A stretch of DNA of 64,000 nt. Origin: Streptomyces sp. Je 1-332 (GTDB taxonomy: Bacteria > Actinomycetota > Actinomycetes > Streptomycetales > Streptomycetaceae). A program made the translations under genes and the position numbers. The number at the start of each line of letters is the position of its first letter. Positions within the stretch are counted from its first letter, which is position 1. Of this stretch, positions 44,919-54,546 are shown one piece after another. The notes under the pieces are model-generated. The model saw only the letters and a list, made by a program, of their open reading frames with translations. It made no database searches and was not told the DNA's origin. The DNA is taken from contig NZ_CP160402.1 of NCBI RefSeq assembly GCF_040730185.1, positions 7,874,001 to 7,938,000 of the forward strand. Direction: 5' to 3'.

Positions 44919-45437
44919 ATGAACCACCACGCAGTGCCCCGCTACTACCACCTCGACGTGGATCTGGTGCCTGAACGCGTCGGTCAGATCCGACGCATCC
45001 TGGCCGCCCATCTGAGGTACTGGGGGCTCAAACAGCTCGTTCCGGACGTGTCGCGAGGTCTCGGTCTCCTGCTGGAGCCGGCGGCACGGAACGCCTCCGC
45101 GGGCCGGACCGCGATCGAGACCTGGTGGACCGGGCAGCATCTGATCACCGCGGTCTCGCACGGCGACCCGGCCACCGAGGGGGAGCATCGCGCGGAGCCG
45201 GACTTCCTGGCCGAGATCGCGGCGCTCAGTGACGGGTGGGGCCGCTGCACCGCCGACGACAAGCACATCGTGTGGTTCTCGCTGCGCAGCCGTACCGAGG
45301 TCCGCGAACCGCTGGTTCCCAAGGGCCCGGCGCCCATCACGATCGAGGCGCGGCCCCTGCCCCGGGCCGTACCGCTGCCCGTCGGCGTGGGCACGCCCGA
45401 GCCGACACCGCCCCTTGAGGTCGCCGAACCCGCCTGA
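44919..45437 (+). CDS. HATPase-like regulatory protein of the glucan cluster (Pep1-like)
   Basis: A 172-residue protein. YYHLDVDLVPERVGQIRRILAAHLRYWGLKQLV, GLGLLLEPAA, TWWTGQHLITAV and AALSDGWGRCTADDKHIVWFSLR match the small ATP-binding-like proteins found beside GlgE clusters in Streptomyces. The layout recalls the anti-sigma-type HATPase fold, but the N-box and G-boxes are not clearly intact here. It may regulate the glucan enzymes or their expression. It is followed 109 bp later by glgX on the same strand. The tail from residue 140 is proline-rich. Confidence 0.7.
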   Translation: MNHHAVPRYYHLDVDLVPERVGQIRRILAAHLRYWGLKQLVPDVSRGLGLLLEPAARNASAGRTAIETWWTGQHLITAVSHGDPATEGEHRAEPDFLAEIAALSDGWGRCTADDKHIVWFSLRSRTEVREPLVPKGPAPITIEARPLPRAVPLPVGVGTPEPTPPLEVAEPA

Positions 45438-45545
45438 CCGGACCATGGCGGCGAAGGTGCGGCGGGTGCGCTCCCGGAAAGGCGCGCACCCGCCGCATGC
45501 CCGAAGGTCGAACCAGGGACACCAGGGACGACGACGGGAGACCTT

Positions 45546-47657
45546 GTGCGCGTGTGGACCGGCCGACCTTTTCCGCTCGGCGCCACGTACGACGGTGACG
45601 GGACGAACTTCGCCCTCTTCAGCGAGGTGGCCGAGCAGGTCGACCTCGTCCTCCTGGACGCGGACGGCACCGAACAGGCCGTGACGCTCGCGGAGGCCGA
45701 CGGCTCGGTGTGGCACGGCTACCTGCCCGACGTCGGGCCGGGCCGGCGGTACGGATACCGGGTGCACGGCCCCTGGATGCCGACCGCCGGGCATCGCTGC
45801 GACCCGGAGAAGTTCCTGCTCGATCCGTACGCGCGGGCGATCCACGACCTGGCCGACGACGGGCCGCGGCGGAAGGCGCCCGCTCGTGGCGCTGCGTCCC
45901 GCGACGGCTCCGGACCGGCCACCCTGTGCGGTGTCGTCGTCGATCCGTCCTTCGACTGGACCGGGGACAGCTCGCCCTCGCACGCCTACGCCGACTCGGT
46001 GATCTACGAGACGCACGTACGCGGACTGAGCCGCACCCACCCCGGCGTCCCCGAAGAACTCCGCGGCACCTACGCGGGCCTGGCCACACCGGCCGTCATC
46101 GACCACCTGACCTCCCTTGGGGTCACCGCGGTCGAACTGATGCCGGTGCACCAGTACGTCCAGGACGGGTTCCTGCTCGACAAGGGCCTGTCCAACTACT
46201 GGGGCTACAACACGATCGGATTCTTCGCGCCGCATCACACGTACGCTGCCCACGGAACACTCGGGCAGCAGGTCACCGAGTTCAAGTCCATGGTGAAGGC
46301 CCTGCACGCGGCAGGCCTCGAAGTGATCCTTGACGTGGTCTACAACCACACCGCGGAGGGCAACGAGAACGGCCCCACCCTCTCCTTCCGCGGCATCGAC
46401 AACGCGTCCTACTACCGGCTGTCCGACGAGGACTTCAGCCGGTACTACGACACCACGGGGACCGGCAACAGCCTGCTGATGCGCCACCCCAACGTCCTTC
46501 AGCTGATCATGGACTCCCTGCGCTACTGGGTCACCGAGTGTCACGTCGACGGATTCCGCTTCGACCTGGCCGCCACCCTCGCCCGGCAGTTCCACGAGGT
46601 GGACCGGCTCTCCGCCTTCTTCGACCTCATCCAGCAGGACCCCGTGATCAGCCGCGTCAAACTGATCGCCGAGCCGTGGGACCTCGGTGACGGTGGCTAC
46701 CAGGTCGGCAACTTCCCGCCGCTGTGGTCCGAATGGAACGGGAAGTACCGCGACTGTGTCAGGGAGTTCTGGCGCGGCGGCGAGGGGGCACTCGCGGAGT
46801 TCGCCTCACGGCTGACGGGATCCGCCGACCTCTACCAGCACGACCGGCGCCGTCCGCGCGCCAGCGTCAACTTCATCACCGCCCACGACGGATTCACCCT
46901 GCGCGACCTGGTCTCGTACGACACCAAGCACAACGAGGCCAACGGCGAGGGAAACCGGGACGGCGAGAGCGACAACCGCTCCTGGAACTGCGGCGCGGAA
47001 GGTCCCACGCGCAACCCCGAGGTGCGTGCCCTGCGCGCACGCCAGCAGCGCAACTTCCTGGCGACGCTGATGCTGTCCCAGGGCATTCCGATGCTCGGCC
47101 ACGGGGATGAGATCGGCCGCACCCAGCTCGGCAACAACAACGCGTACTGCCAGGACAACGAGACGGCGTGGATCGACTGGGACCTCGACGAGGAGCGCGA
47201 GGACCTCCTTGACTTCACCCGCCGGGTGGTGGCGCTGCGCACCGAGCATCCGATCCTGCGCCGCCGCCGCTTCTTCCGGGGCGACACCGTCACGCATCAG
47301 GGGCAGCCGCTGCCGGACCTGGTGTGGCTGCGGCCTGACGCGGCGGAGATGACGACGGAGGACTGGGACCGGCCCGACGCGCACTCCGTGGCCGTCTTCC
47401 TCAACGGCGACGCCATCGCGGAACGGGACCGCGTCGGCCGTACCGTCGTCGACGACTCGTTCCTCGTCCTGTTCAACTGCTTCTGGGAGCCGATGGAGTT
47501 CCGGCTGCCCGACGCCGCCTACGGCTCGTCCTGGACCACCCTGCTCGACACGTACGAAGCCGGCGGCCCGCCCGACGAGACGGAGCACAAGGCCGAGACG
47601 ACCCTGAGCGTGGGCCCGCGGTCCCTCATCATCCTCTCCCGCCCACCGGGCAGGTGA
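45546..47657 (+). CDS. glgX: glycogen debranching enzyme GlgX
   Basis: A 703-residue GH13_11 isoamylase-type debranching enzyme that cuts alpha-1,6 branches. The CBM48 domain starts VWTGRPFPLGATYDGDGTNFALFSE. Catalytic blocks are EVILDVVYNHTAEGNENGPTLSFRGIDN, VDGFRFDLAATLAR (nucleophile Asp), VKLIAEPWDLG (acid Glu) and FITAHDGFTLRDLVSYD. The GTG start directly precedes the CBM. It forms a rightward unit with the HATPase-like gene and complements GlgB in the opposite unit. Confidence 0.96.
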   Translation: MRVWTGRPFPLGATYDGDGTNFALFSEVAEQVDLVLLDADGTEQAVTLAEADGSVWHGYLPDVGPGRRYGYRVHGPWMPTAGHRCDPEKFLLDPYARAIHDLADDGPRRKAPARGAASRDGSGPATLCGVVVDPSFDWTGDSSPSHAYADSVIYETHVRGLSRTHPGVPEELRGTYAGLATPAVIDHLTSLGVTAVELMPVHQYVQDGFLLDKGLSNYWGYNTIGFFAPHHTYAAHGTLGQQVTEFKSMVKALHAAGLEVILDVVYNHTAEGNENGPTLSFRGIDNASYYRLSDEDFSRYYDTTGTGNSLLMRHPNVLQLIMDSLRYWVTECHVDGFRFDLAATLARQFHEVDRLSAFFDLIQQDPVISRVKLIAEPWDLGDGGYQVGNFPPLWSEWNGKYRDCVREFWRGGEGALAEFASRLTGSADLYQHDRRRPRASVNFITAHDGFTLRDLVSYDTKHNEANGEGNRDGESDNRSWNCGAEGPTRNPEVRALRARQQRNFLATLMLSQGIPMLGHGDEIGRTQLGNNNAYCQDNETAWIDWDLDEEREDLLDFTRRVVALRTEHPILRRRRFFRGDTVTHQGQPLPDLVWLRPDAAEMTTEDWDRPDAHSVAVFLNGDAIAERDRVGRTVVDDSFLVLFNCFWEPMEFRLPDAAYGSSWTTLLDTYEAGGPPDETEHKAETTLSVGPRSLIILSRPPGR

Positions 47658-47747
47658 AGCGACCGGGTCACGGGTGGTCCGGGTGGTCGCCAAGGGAGGC
47701 CGCCTCGCCCTCCATGGCGCGGCGGACCTCTCGCTGTGCCGGGCCGC

Positions 47748-48398
47748 TCAGATCTCCGCCTGCCCCATGCCGGCGAACCACCGAGCCGCCACGGTGGCGG
47801 CCTCGTTCAACGCTCCGGGTTCCTCGAACAGGTGCGTGGCGTCGGGAATCACGCGCAGCCGGCTCAGGACGCGAAGCCGGTTGGCCACTTCCCTGTTGAG
47901 CCGCAGGACCTCGGTGTCGCGCCCTCCGACGAGAAGCAGGACCGGCGCGTGCACATGGCCGAGAACATGGTCTCCGGCCAGGTCGGGGCGGCCGTCGGGG
48001 CAGACCACCGTGTCCACGAGGCCCGGCCTGGCGGCGGCGGCACCGAGCGCGGCCGCCGCGCCCGTGTTCGCGCCGAACAGGCCGACCGGCAGATCGGAGA
48101 CGCGAGGGGCCAGCCAGTCGACGGACGCGACCAGCCGGTGCGTCAGGAGCTCGACATCGCTGTGCTGCCGGCCGGTCGCCCGATCGGCGGCCGCCTCGTC
48201 GGCGGTGAGCAGGTCGATGCGCAGCGTCCCGAGCGCGGAATTGTGGAGCGTGCCGGCCACGGATCGGCTGCGGGGGTTGTGCCGGGCACTGCCGCTGACG
48301 TGGGCGAGGACCGCGACGCCGAACACCGTGTCCGGGACGGTCAGTTCACCGATGAGTGCCCCCTCGCCGCTGGGTACGGTGACGGTCTCGGACAGCAT
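47748..48398 (-). CDS. alpha/beta hydrolase fold protein lacking the nucleophile serine
   Basis: A 216-residue dienelactone-hydrolase-like protein. The nucleophile elbow, LPVGLFGANTGAAAALGAAAA near residue 110, has Asn where family members have Ser (GASTG). The acid GGRDTEV near residue 175 and His in DATHLFEEPG near residue 195 are present. Without the Ser it is probably not a classical esterase. A ligand-binding or moonlighting function is possible. The codon is AAC on the coding strand, so a single-base change from AGC (Ser) is enough. Confidence 0.82.
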   Translation of the reverse strand: MLSETVTVPSGEGALIGELTVPDTVFGVAVLAHVSGSARHNPRSRSVAGTLHNSALGTLRIDLLTADEAAADRATGRQHSDVELLTHRLVASVDWLAPRVSDLPVGLFGANTGAAAALGAAAARPGLVDTVVCPDGRPDLAGDHVLGHVHAPVLLLVGGRDTEVLRLNREVANRLRVLSRLRVIPDATHLFEEPGALNEAATVAARWFAGMGQAEI

Positions 48399-48500
48399 GT
48401 GACCTCCGGGTTCCGGGGACGGGGTGCATGCCGGGTACCCCTCGGGGCCCCCGGTACGCGGCAGCGGTACGGGGCGTACGTATTTACGGGGCGTACCCAG

Positions 48501-49280
48501 TCACGACGACGTCGGCATTGCCCTTCCCCCACCGGAGGTGCGCCGGGCCCGGGCAAGGGCCCGGCCCTCGGCCGCGTACCACTGGTGGCACAGGAGCACG
48601 GCCAGCGCGATGCCGACCACGTCACCGCCGTAGTACATGACGTATGACGCCCGCTGCAGGTCGGCGGCGGCGAACGAGGTGCCGGGCGGCCCCGCGGCGT
48701 AGAGGGACTTGGCCAGGATGCCGTGCGCGGCCGACGTGGCGAGCAGGGCTCCGCCCCGCAGCGCGAATCCCGCGCGGTGGCGCACGGGGTCGAGGGCCAG
48801 GACGGCGAAGGCGAACAGCGCGCCGGAGGCCAGGAGATGCACGCTGACCAGCGTGTCCAGCCATGGTCGGTGGTGCGCGGCGGCCATGAGCGGCGTGCGG
48901 TACACCGCCCAAAGACCGGCGATGTGCAGCAGCGCGGCCAGTGGCGGCCATACGAGCAGGGCCGCGGGCCGGGAACGCAGGCAGGAAAGAAGCCGCCGTC
49001 GGGATCCCACCGGCAGAGCCCGCAACGCCAGCGTCACGGGCCGTCCGAGTACGAACAGCAACGGCGCGATCATCCCGGTGCCCAGATGCGCGGCCATGTG
49101 CCCGGTGAACTGCGGCCATCCGTCCCACGAAGCGGTGACCGAGACGACGAGTACCGCACCGCCCGCCCAGACCGCCGCGTCACGCCGGCGCGGCCAGCGG
49201 TCGCCGCGCCGACGCAGCTGCCGGGCCGCCGCCAGATAAGCGAGACAGCCCACGGCCACGGCAAGCACCACGGCCGTCAT
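48501..49280 (-). CDS. CtaG-type cytochrome c oxidase assembly membrane protein
   Basis: A 259-residue multi-pass protein of the Caa3_CtaG family (7 hydrophobic segments), assisting assembly of heme-copper oxidases. WPQFTGHMAAHLGTGMIAPLLFVLGRPVTLALRALP is the family signature with conserved His residues. HLLASGALFAFAVLALDP and SYVMYYGGDVVGIALAVLLCHQW are further blocks. Its ATG overlaps the upstream DUF2243 stop (ATGA). No copper chaperone is adjacent. Confidence 0.88.
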   Translation of the reverse strand: MTAVVLAVAVGCLAYLAAARQLRRRGDRWPRRRDAAVWAGGAVLVVSVTASWDGWPQFTGHMAAHLGTGMIAPLLFVLGRPVTLALRALPVGSRRRLLSCLRSRPAALLVWPPLAALLHIAGLWAVYRTPLMAAAHHRPWLDTLVSVHLLASGALFAFAVLALDPVRHRAGFALRGGALLATSAAHGILAKSLYAAGPPGTSFAAADLQRASYVMYYGGDVVGIALAVLLCHQWYAAEGRALARARRTSGGGRAMPTSS

Positions 49281-49699
49281 CGACGGGCCCGGACCAGCAG
49301 CAGCGCTCCGGCGAGCAGGAAGAGTACGGCGATCACGTTCCAGGTCCAGTCGTACGGCGCCAGCTCCACGCCGTAGCGGATCTGGTGCAGCTCCAGAGCC
49401 TTGTGCTGGAACGTGCCGTCGTACAGCTGGAAGCCGCCGAGCCCCAGACACAGGCCCGACCACCAGGCGGTGAGGTGGCGGGCGCCCCGGCGCCACAGAT
49501 CCGCGTACAGGAACAGGCCCGCCACCATCGCCAGCCAGCCGAAGGCATGGAAGACGCCGTCGGAGACCAGGCCGGCCTCGCTCGACGCCTTGTCGTAGAA
49601 GTGGTGCCAGTGCAGCAGCTGATGGAACACCATCTCGTCGATGAACGCCGCGAATCCGACGCCGACCAGTGCCCCGGAGAGCAGGGAACGCCGGGTCAT
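49277..49699 (-). CDS. DUF2243 membrane protein
   Basis: A 140-residue protein with four hydrophobic segments, DUF2243 family. SGALVGVGFAAFIDEMVFHQLLHWHHFYDK, VSDGVFHAFGWLAMVAGLFLYADL, GFQLYDGTFQHKALELHQIRYG and WNVIAVLFLLAGALLLV show the His/Glu/Asp-rich pattern that could bind metal in the membrane. It overlaps the CtaG gene by four bases, so the two form a cotranscribed pair. Linkage with CtaG suggests a role in oxidase or copper handling. Confidence 0.87.
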   Translation of the reverse strand: MTRRSLLSGALVGVGFAAFIDEMVFHQLLHWHHFYDKASSEAGLVSDGVFHAFGWLAMVAGLFLYADLWRRGARHLTAWWSGLCLGLGGFQLYDGTFQHKALELHQIRYGVELAPYDWTWNVIAVLFLLAGALLLVRARR

Positions 49700-49981
49700 C
49701 GGCCCGTGCCCCTGCGCCGCTCCTGCGGAACACATCGCTGTTCGCGGGGATGGAACGTCATCCGGGTCTCCTCGGTGCCAGGGTGGTCGAACGGTTGGGA
49801 CGTGCGGGAAGCGAGGCGCCGGGTACCCGTGAAGCGGAATGGCAGGCCGCCACTATTGCGCCACCGTGGGGGCCCGGGTGCGGGCCCCGGACCCGGCGGC
49901 GTCCGGCCATGCGTGCCGCCCGTACGACTATTACGGTGAAACCCCAGTGAAACCCCACGAATGACCGTGAATGGAGCCCTC

Positions 49982-50656
49982 GTGAAGCGTGCCGCCCTGT
50001 TCGACGTCGACGGAACGCTCGTCGACACCAACTACCTGCATGTCACGGCCTGGTGGGAGGCCTTCCGGCAGGCCGGTCATCGGGTGCCGATGCGCGCCGT
50101 GCACCACGCGATCGGCCTGGGTGGCACCGACCTCATCGAACACGTTCTCGGCGACGACCGCGACCCGGGACAGGACGACGCCATCAGCGCCGCGCACAAG
50201 ACGCTCTACGGCACCCACTTCGACCGGCTCGAAGCGTTCGAGGACGCGGGGCGACTGCTCCGTGCTCTCGCGGGTGAGGGGTGGACCGTCGTCCTCGCCA
50301 CGTCCGCGGGCGGCGCCGAGCTCGACGCGCTGCGCGCCGCCGTCGACGCGGACGACGTCATCACGGCGACCGCGAGCGCCGACGACGTCGAAGAAGGCAA
50401 ACCCGCCGCCGAGCCCGTCACCCACGCGCTCGACCTGGCCGGGGCGAAGGCGCGGGACAGCGTGTTCGTCGGCGACTCGGTCTGGGACATGAAGTCCGCA
50501 CGACGTGCGGGCGTCACGCCCTTGGCCGTGCTCAGCGGCGGCATCCCCCGGGACGACCTCTCCCGGGCCGGAGCGGCCGAGGTGTACGACGACACCGCCC
50601 ACCTGTTGTCCTCGCTCAAGAGCAGCGTGTTCGCCCGTCAGGACGGCGAAGGGTGA
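49982..50656 (+). CDS. HAD-superfamily phosphatase (beta-phosphoglucomutase-like)
   Basis: A 224-residue HAD hydrolase of the PGM/phosphatase subfamily. Motif I is FDVDGTLVDTNYLH, motif II is VVLATSAGG, motif III/IV are EEGKPAAEP and VFVGDSVWDMKSARRAG. It is predicted to dephosphorylate a small phospho-metabolite. GTG 49982 is preferred because GGAG lies six bases upstream. ATG 49961 would add seven residues. It is convergent with the toxin gene. Confidence 0.87.
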   Translation: MKRAALFDVDGTLVDTNYLHVTAWWEAFRQAGHRVPMRAVHHAIGLGGTDLIEHVLGDDRDPGQDDAISAAHKTLYGTHFDRLEAFEDAGRLLRALAGEGWTVVLATSAGGAELDALRAAVDADDVITATASADDVEEGKPAAEPVTHALDLAGAKARDSVFVGDSVWDMKSARRAGVTPLAVLSGGIPRDDLSRAGAAEVYDDTAHLLSSLKSSVFARQDGEG

Positions 50657-50669
50657 GGGCGGCGGTGGT

Positions 50670-51047
50670 TCAGACCTTCCAGGACCTGATCCGGTCAGCG
50701 ACCGCGTAGACGGATATCCGGCTGTCGCGGATCTTCCGGATGAGGTCGGACAACGCACCGTAGGGCGGATCGATGCCCTCGCCCGACTGGTCCATGTACT
50801 GGGCAGCGACTAACGCCGCGTACAGGCTGTTGCGGTAGGGCAGCGGCTCCAGGCGCACGATGGTGTGCAGCAGTGCGGCGGCGCGCCAGGCGGCGTCCGG
50901 GTCGGCGGACTCCAGGGTCGGCAGCTTCGTCTTGTGGCGTGCGACCGCGGCGACCAGCGCGGAGTAGTCCGACACCGTCATGTCCTCGGGGGCGACCGCG
51001 AACTCCTGCACGTCCAGGAGCCAGGAAACGTCTACGTACAGAACCAT
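50670..51047 (-). CDS. Fic/Doc-like toxin of a type II toxin-antitoxin pair (motif degenerate)
   Basis: A 125-residue helical protein related to small 'Fic-family toxin component' proteins of Streptomyces. VDVSWLLDVQEF begins it. WRAAALLHTIVRLEPLPYRNSLYAALVAAQYM corresponds to the Fic core helix. The catalytic HPFx(D/E)GNxR is not present: only the first His (ALLHTI) is kept, with LPYRN in place of GNKR. A classical AMP- or phospho-transfer activity is therefore doubtful. It overlaps the antitoxin stop (TGATG), the usual TA arrangement. Confidence 0.72.
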   Translation of the reverse strand: MVLYVDVSWLLDVQEFAVAPEDMTVSDYSALVAAVARHKTKLPTLESADPDAAWRAAALLHTIVRLEPLPYRNSLYAALVAAQYMDQSGEGIDPPYGALSDLIRKIRDSRISVYAVADRIRSWKV

Positions 51048-51286
51048 CAGGCGGCCGTGGACCCCTCGTGCCGGGCGGAGGGCGGAATCTCCTCGGGGAT
51101 GGCCGCGTCGAACTCGGCCCGCAGCCTGTCGGCCCAGGTGGACGCGCCCGCGACGAACTTCTGGCGCTCCATCTCACGGACTCCGAGGTCGTGGAGATAC
51201 TGCTTGAGGCTCTTGCCCTCGGCCGCCGCGGCCGCGCGGACACCCTTGAGCTCCTCATCGGTGAAAGTCACGTTCAGAGACGGCAT
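51047..51286 (-). CDS. ribbon-helix-helix-type antitoxin
   Basis: A 79-residue protein. MPSLNVTFTDEELKGVRAAAAAEGKSLKQYLHDLGVREM is a RHH DNA-binding domain, and the C-terminal half is acidic and likely binds the toxin. It is encoded first, as in most TA operons, and its stop overlaps the toxin start. Two GGTACC copies one turn apart lie in its promoter region, suitable for autorepression. Confidence 0.8.
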   Translation of the reverse strand: MPSLNVTFTDEELKGVRAAAAAEGKSLKQYLHDLGVREMERQKFVAGASTWADRLRAEFDAAIPEEIPPSARHEGSTAA

Positions 51287-51294
51287 ACCTCCAA

Positions 51295-51311
51295 GGTACC
51301 AACTAGGTACC
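51295..51311. promoter_or_regulatory. paired GGTACC palindromes, likely antitoxin operator
   Basis: GGTACC occurs at 51295-51300 and 51306-51311, an 11-bp period, nine bases upstream of the antitoxin start. Each copy is itself palindromic and the pair sits within a larger TACCTAG-type context. This spacing fits two adjacent RHH dimers. Confidence 0.6.
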
Positions 51312-51346
51312 TGCCGGGGGAGTGCCTCCCTCGGCACGGTTGAACC

Positions 51347-52714
<1,368 letters not shown>

Positions 52715-52719
52715 TCACG

Positions 52720-52763
52720 TTTCCGGCTTTCCTGTTCGGAAAAACCGTACAAGAATCGTGTAC
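52720..52763. promoter_or_regulatory. two dyads between the aminotransferase and LysR genes
   Basis: TTTCCG-N11-CGGAAA (52720-52742) has the arm spacing of a LysR recognition site. GTACA-N7-TGTAC (52747-52763) is a second dyad next to the LysR start. Together they fit recognition and activation sites of a divergently acting LysR protein. Confidence 0.6.
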
Positions 52764-52766
52764 GTG

Positions 52767-53672
52767 ATGAACCCCTGGAGGCTGCGGCTCCTGAGCCAGC
52801 TCGACACGCTGGGCACCGTCCGGGCGGTCGCGCAGGCCGCCAACCTGAGCCCGTCGAGCGTGTCCCAGCAGCTCGCCGTGCTCGAGACCGAGACGCGTAC
52901 GCAGCTGCTCGAACGGACGGGACGCCGGGTGCGGCTGACCCCGGCCGGGCTGATCCTCGCCCGCCGGGCGCGGGCGATCCTCGACCACATGAACAGCGTG
53001 GAGGCGGAGCTGCGCGGGTTCGGCGAGGAACCGGCCGGCCTGGTACGGCTCGGGGCGTTCCAGAGCACGATCCACACCATGGCCGTGCCGGCGGTGCGCC
53101 GCCTCGCCCGCGAGCATCCGCACCTCGATGTCGAACTCCTCGAACTGGAGCCGCACGCGAGCATGCCAGCGCTGCGGGGCGGCGACGCGGACATCATCAT
53201 CACCACCACGGACTTCGACGAGCTGCCGCTCGGACCGGACCTCGACCTCGTTCCCCTGGCCATGGACCCGATCCTGCTGGTGGTCCCGCCCGAGCATCCG
53301 GCGGCCGGCCGCGGCGCCGTGGACCTCGCGGCGTACGCGGACGAGTCGTGGTCGTTCGACATCCCGCAGTCGTACATGGCCAATCTCGCGCTGCGCCTGT
53401 GCCGTCAGTCGGGCTTCGAGCCGCGCGTGGTGTGCCGGTTCAGCAACTACATGATGACCCTGCAGCACGTCGAGGCCGGACTGTCGATCGCGCTGCTGCC
53501 CGGCCTTGCGGTCGACCGCCGCTACCGCGTCGCCACCAGGGAGCTCGCCACTCCCGTGACGCGCTCCATCACGGCGGCGATCCGCCGCGGCTCACCGCCC
53601 CGCGCGGCGGTACGCGCCGTACTGGAGGCCTTGCGCCACCATCCGGAGCTGCCGCTGCCGGGCGGCGAGTGA
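52767..53672 (+). CDS. LysR-family transcriptional regulator
   Basis: A 301-residue LysR regulator. The N-terminal wHTH reads LDTLGTVRAVAQAANLSPSSVSQQLAVLETETRTQLLERTGRRVRLTPAG. The effector domain begins GLVRLGAFQSTIHTMAVPAVRRLAREHPHLDVELLELEPH. It likely responds to an amino acid or dialkylglycine and controls the divergent aminotransferase. ATG 52767 is used, and GTG 52764 directly before it is an alternative. It ends shortly before a small hypothetical gene. Confidence 0.92.
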   Translation: MNPWRLRLLSQLDTLGTVRAVAQAANLSPSSVSQQLAVLETETRTQLLERTGRRVRLTPAGLILARRARAILDHMNSVEAELRGFGEEPAGLVRLGAFQSTIHTMAVPAVRRLAREHPHLDVELLELEPHASMPALRGGDADIIITTTDFDELPLGPDLDLVPLAMDPILLVVPPEHPAAGRGAVDLAAYADESWSFDIPQSYMANLALRLCRQSGFEPRVVCRFSNYMMTLQHVEAGLSIALLPGLAVDRRYRVATRELATPVTRSITAAIRRGSPPRAAVRAVLEALRHHPELPLPGGE

Positions 53673-53797
53673 AGCCCCGCGGGACCCGGACAGCCACAGC
53701 AGCTCTGCCTGCCGGCGGATGCCGGGCAGGCTCCGGCGCTGTCATGCGCCCACGCCCGCGGAGCCCGATTGTCAGTGGTGGCTGGGAGTGTGGGGGC

Positions 53798-54076
53798 ATG
53801 GACAGGGACGAGGAGTTGCTGCGCGGCCGGATCTACGGCCAGGACCATGACGACCCCCAGCAGGGCCCGCAGCCGGGACGGGACTACGCCGAGCTGGTCG
53901 GCGGGCCGCTGGATGGCCTCCTGCTCGACATCACCGGCTGGACGAGGGGCGAGATGGACACCGGCGTCGCCCTGCCCACGGAACTCGGGAAGTTCGGTGC
54001 CGGAGGGCGCGCGATGTACGACCCACGCCCTGGTGACCGACGGCGCCGCTGGGACTGGTCCGGCGACACTCCCTGA
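53798..54076 (+). CDS. small conserved hypothetical protein
   Basis: A 92-residue hydrophilic protein: acidic N-terminus MDRDEELLRGRIYGQDHDDPQQGPQPGRDY, central AELVGGPLDGLLLDITGWTRGEMDTGVALPTELGKFGAGGRAMYDP and an Arg/Trp tail RRRRWDWSGDTP. The LVGGPLDGLLLDI strand pattern looks folded. I do not know its family. It overlaps the open frame of the truncated Imm49 gene by about 40 bp in another frame. Confidence 0.62.
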   Translation: MDRDEELLRGRIYGQDHDDPQQGPQPGRDYAELVGGPLDGLLLDITGWTRGEMDTGVALPTELGKFGAGGRAMYDPRPGDRRRRWDWSGDTP

Positions 54077-54507
54077 CGACCGTCCGGCTGCACGTGCGGC
54101 AGCTGCCCGCGACCCCGGCCGCGCCGCCCGCGGACGCCAGCGCCTGGCTCGACGCCTTCTACGTGGCGGTCGCGTGCCGGCAGCAGGCCAGGGCCGACCG
54201 GCTGTGCGAGGTACCGCTCGAGGTGCTGCGGCAGGACGACTCGGTCGACGCGTACGTGCTGCACCGGATCGACACGCTGCAGACCTACTGGTCCGAGCGC
54301 CCCATGGACGACGTCGTGGCCAAGCTGCTCGACACCATGAAGGCGTCTCACCCGGAGTCCCTGACCCATGCGCCGAAGGACTTCTCGGACCTGATCGACT
54401 ACCAGCCCGTCGCCCTCTTCCACCGCCTGATCGCCCGCGATCACGACGCCTTCGCCAAGGCCCTGTCCGAAGCCGTCGCGCACCACGGCACCTACTGGGG
54501 CGAGTGA
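54037..54507 (+). pseudogene. N-terminally truncated Imm49-family immunity gene
   Basis: The frame opens at 54037 and encodes LTTVRLHVRQLPATPAAPPADASAWLDAFYVAVACRQQARADRLCEVP, DAYVLHRIDTLQTYWSERP and YQPVALFHRLIARDHDAFAKALSEAVAHHGTYWGE. This is the C-terminal half of an Imm49 immunity protein, which normally has about 200-250 residues. The first GTG (54094) is inside conserved sequence, so the N-terminal part is missing. No polymorphic toxin is next to it. A start at GTG 54094 could still give a 137-residue protein. Confidence 0.6.
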
Positions 54508-54517
54508 GGCTCCGAGG

Positions 54518-54546
54518 CTGAAACCCTCCTGAAACCACGCTGAATG
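54518..54546 (+). promoter_or_regulatory. SARP-box-like triple direct repeat upstream of the exporter genes
   Basis: Heptamers CTGAAAC (54518-54524), CTGAAAC (54529-54535) and CTGAATG (54540-54546) repeat with an exact 11-bp period. Streptomyces antibiotic regulatory proteins bind heptameric direct repeats with this spacing just upstream of a -10. A weak -10-like CAGCCT at 54557-54562 would start transcription at about the ATG of the ABC gene. An AfsR/SARP-type regulator is encoded just beyond the transporter. Confidence 0.65.
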
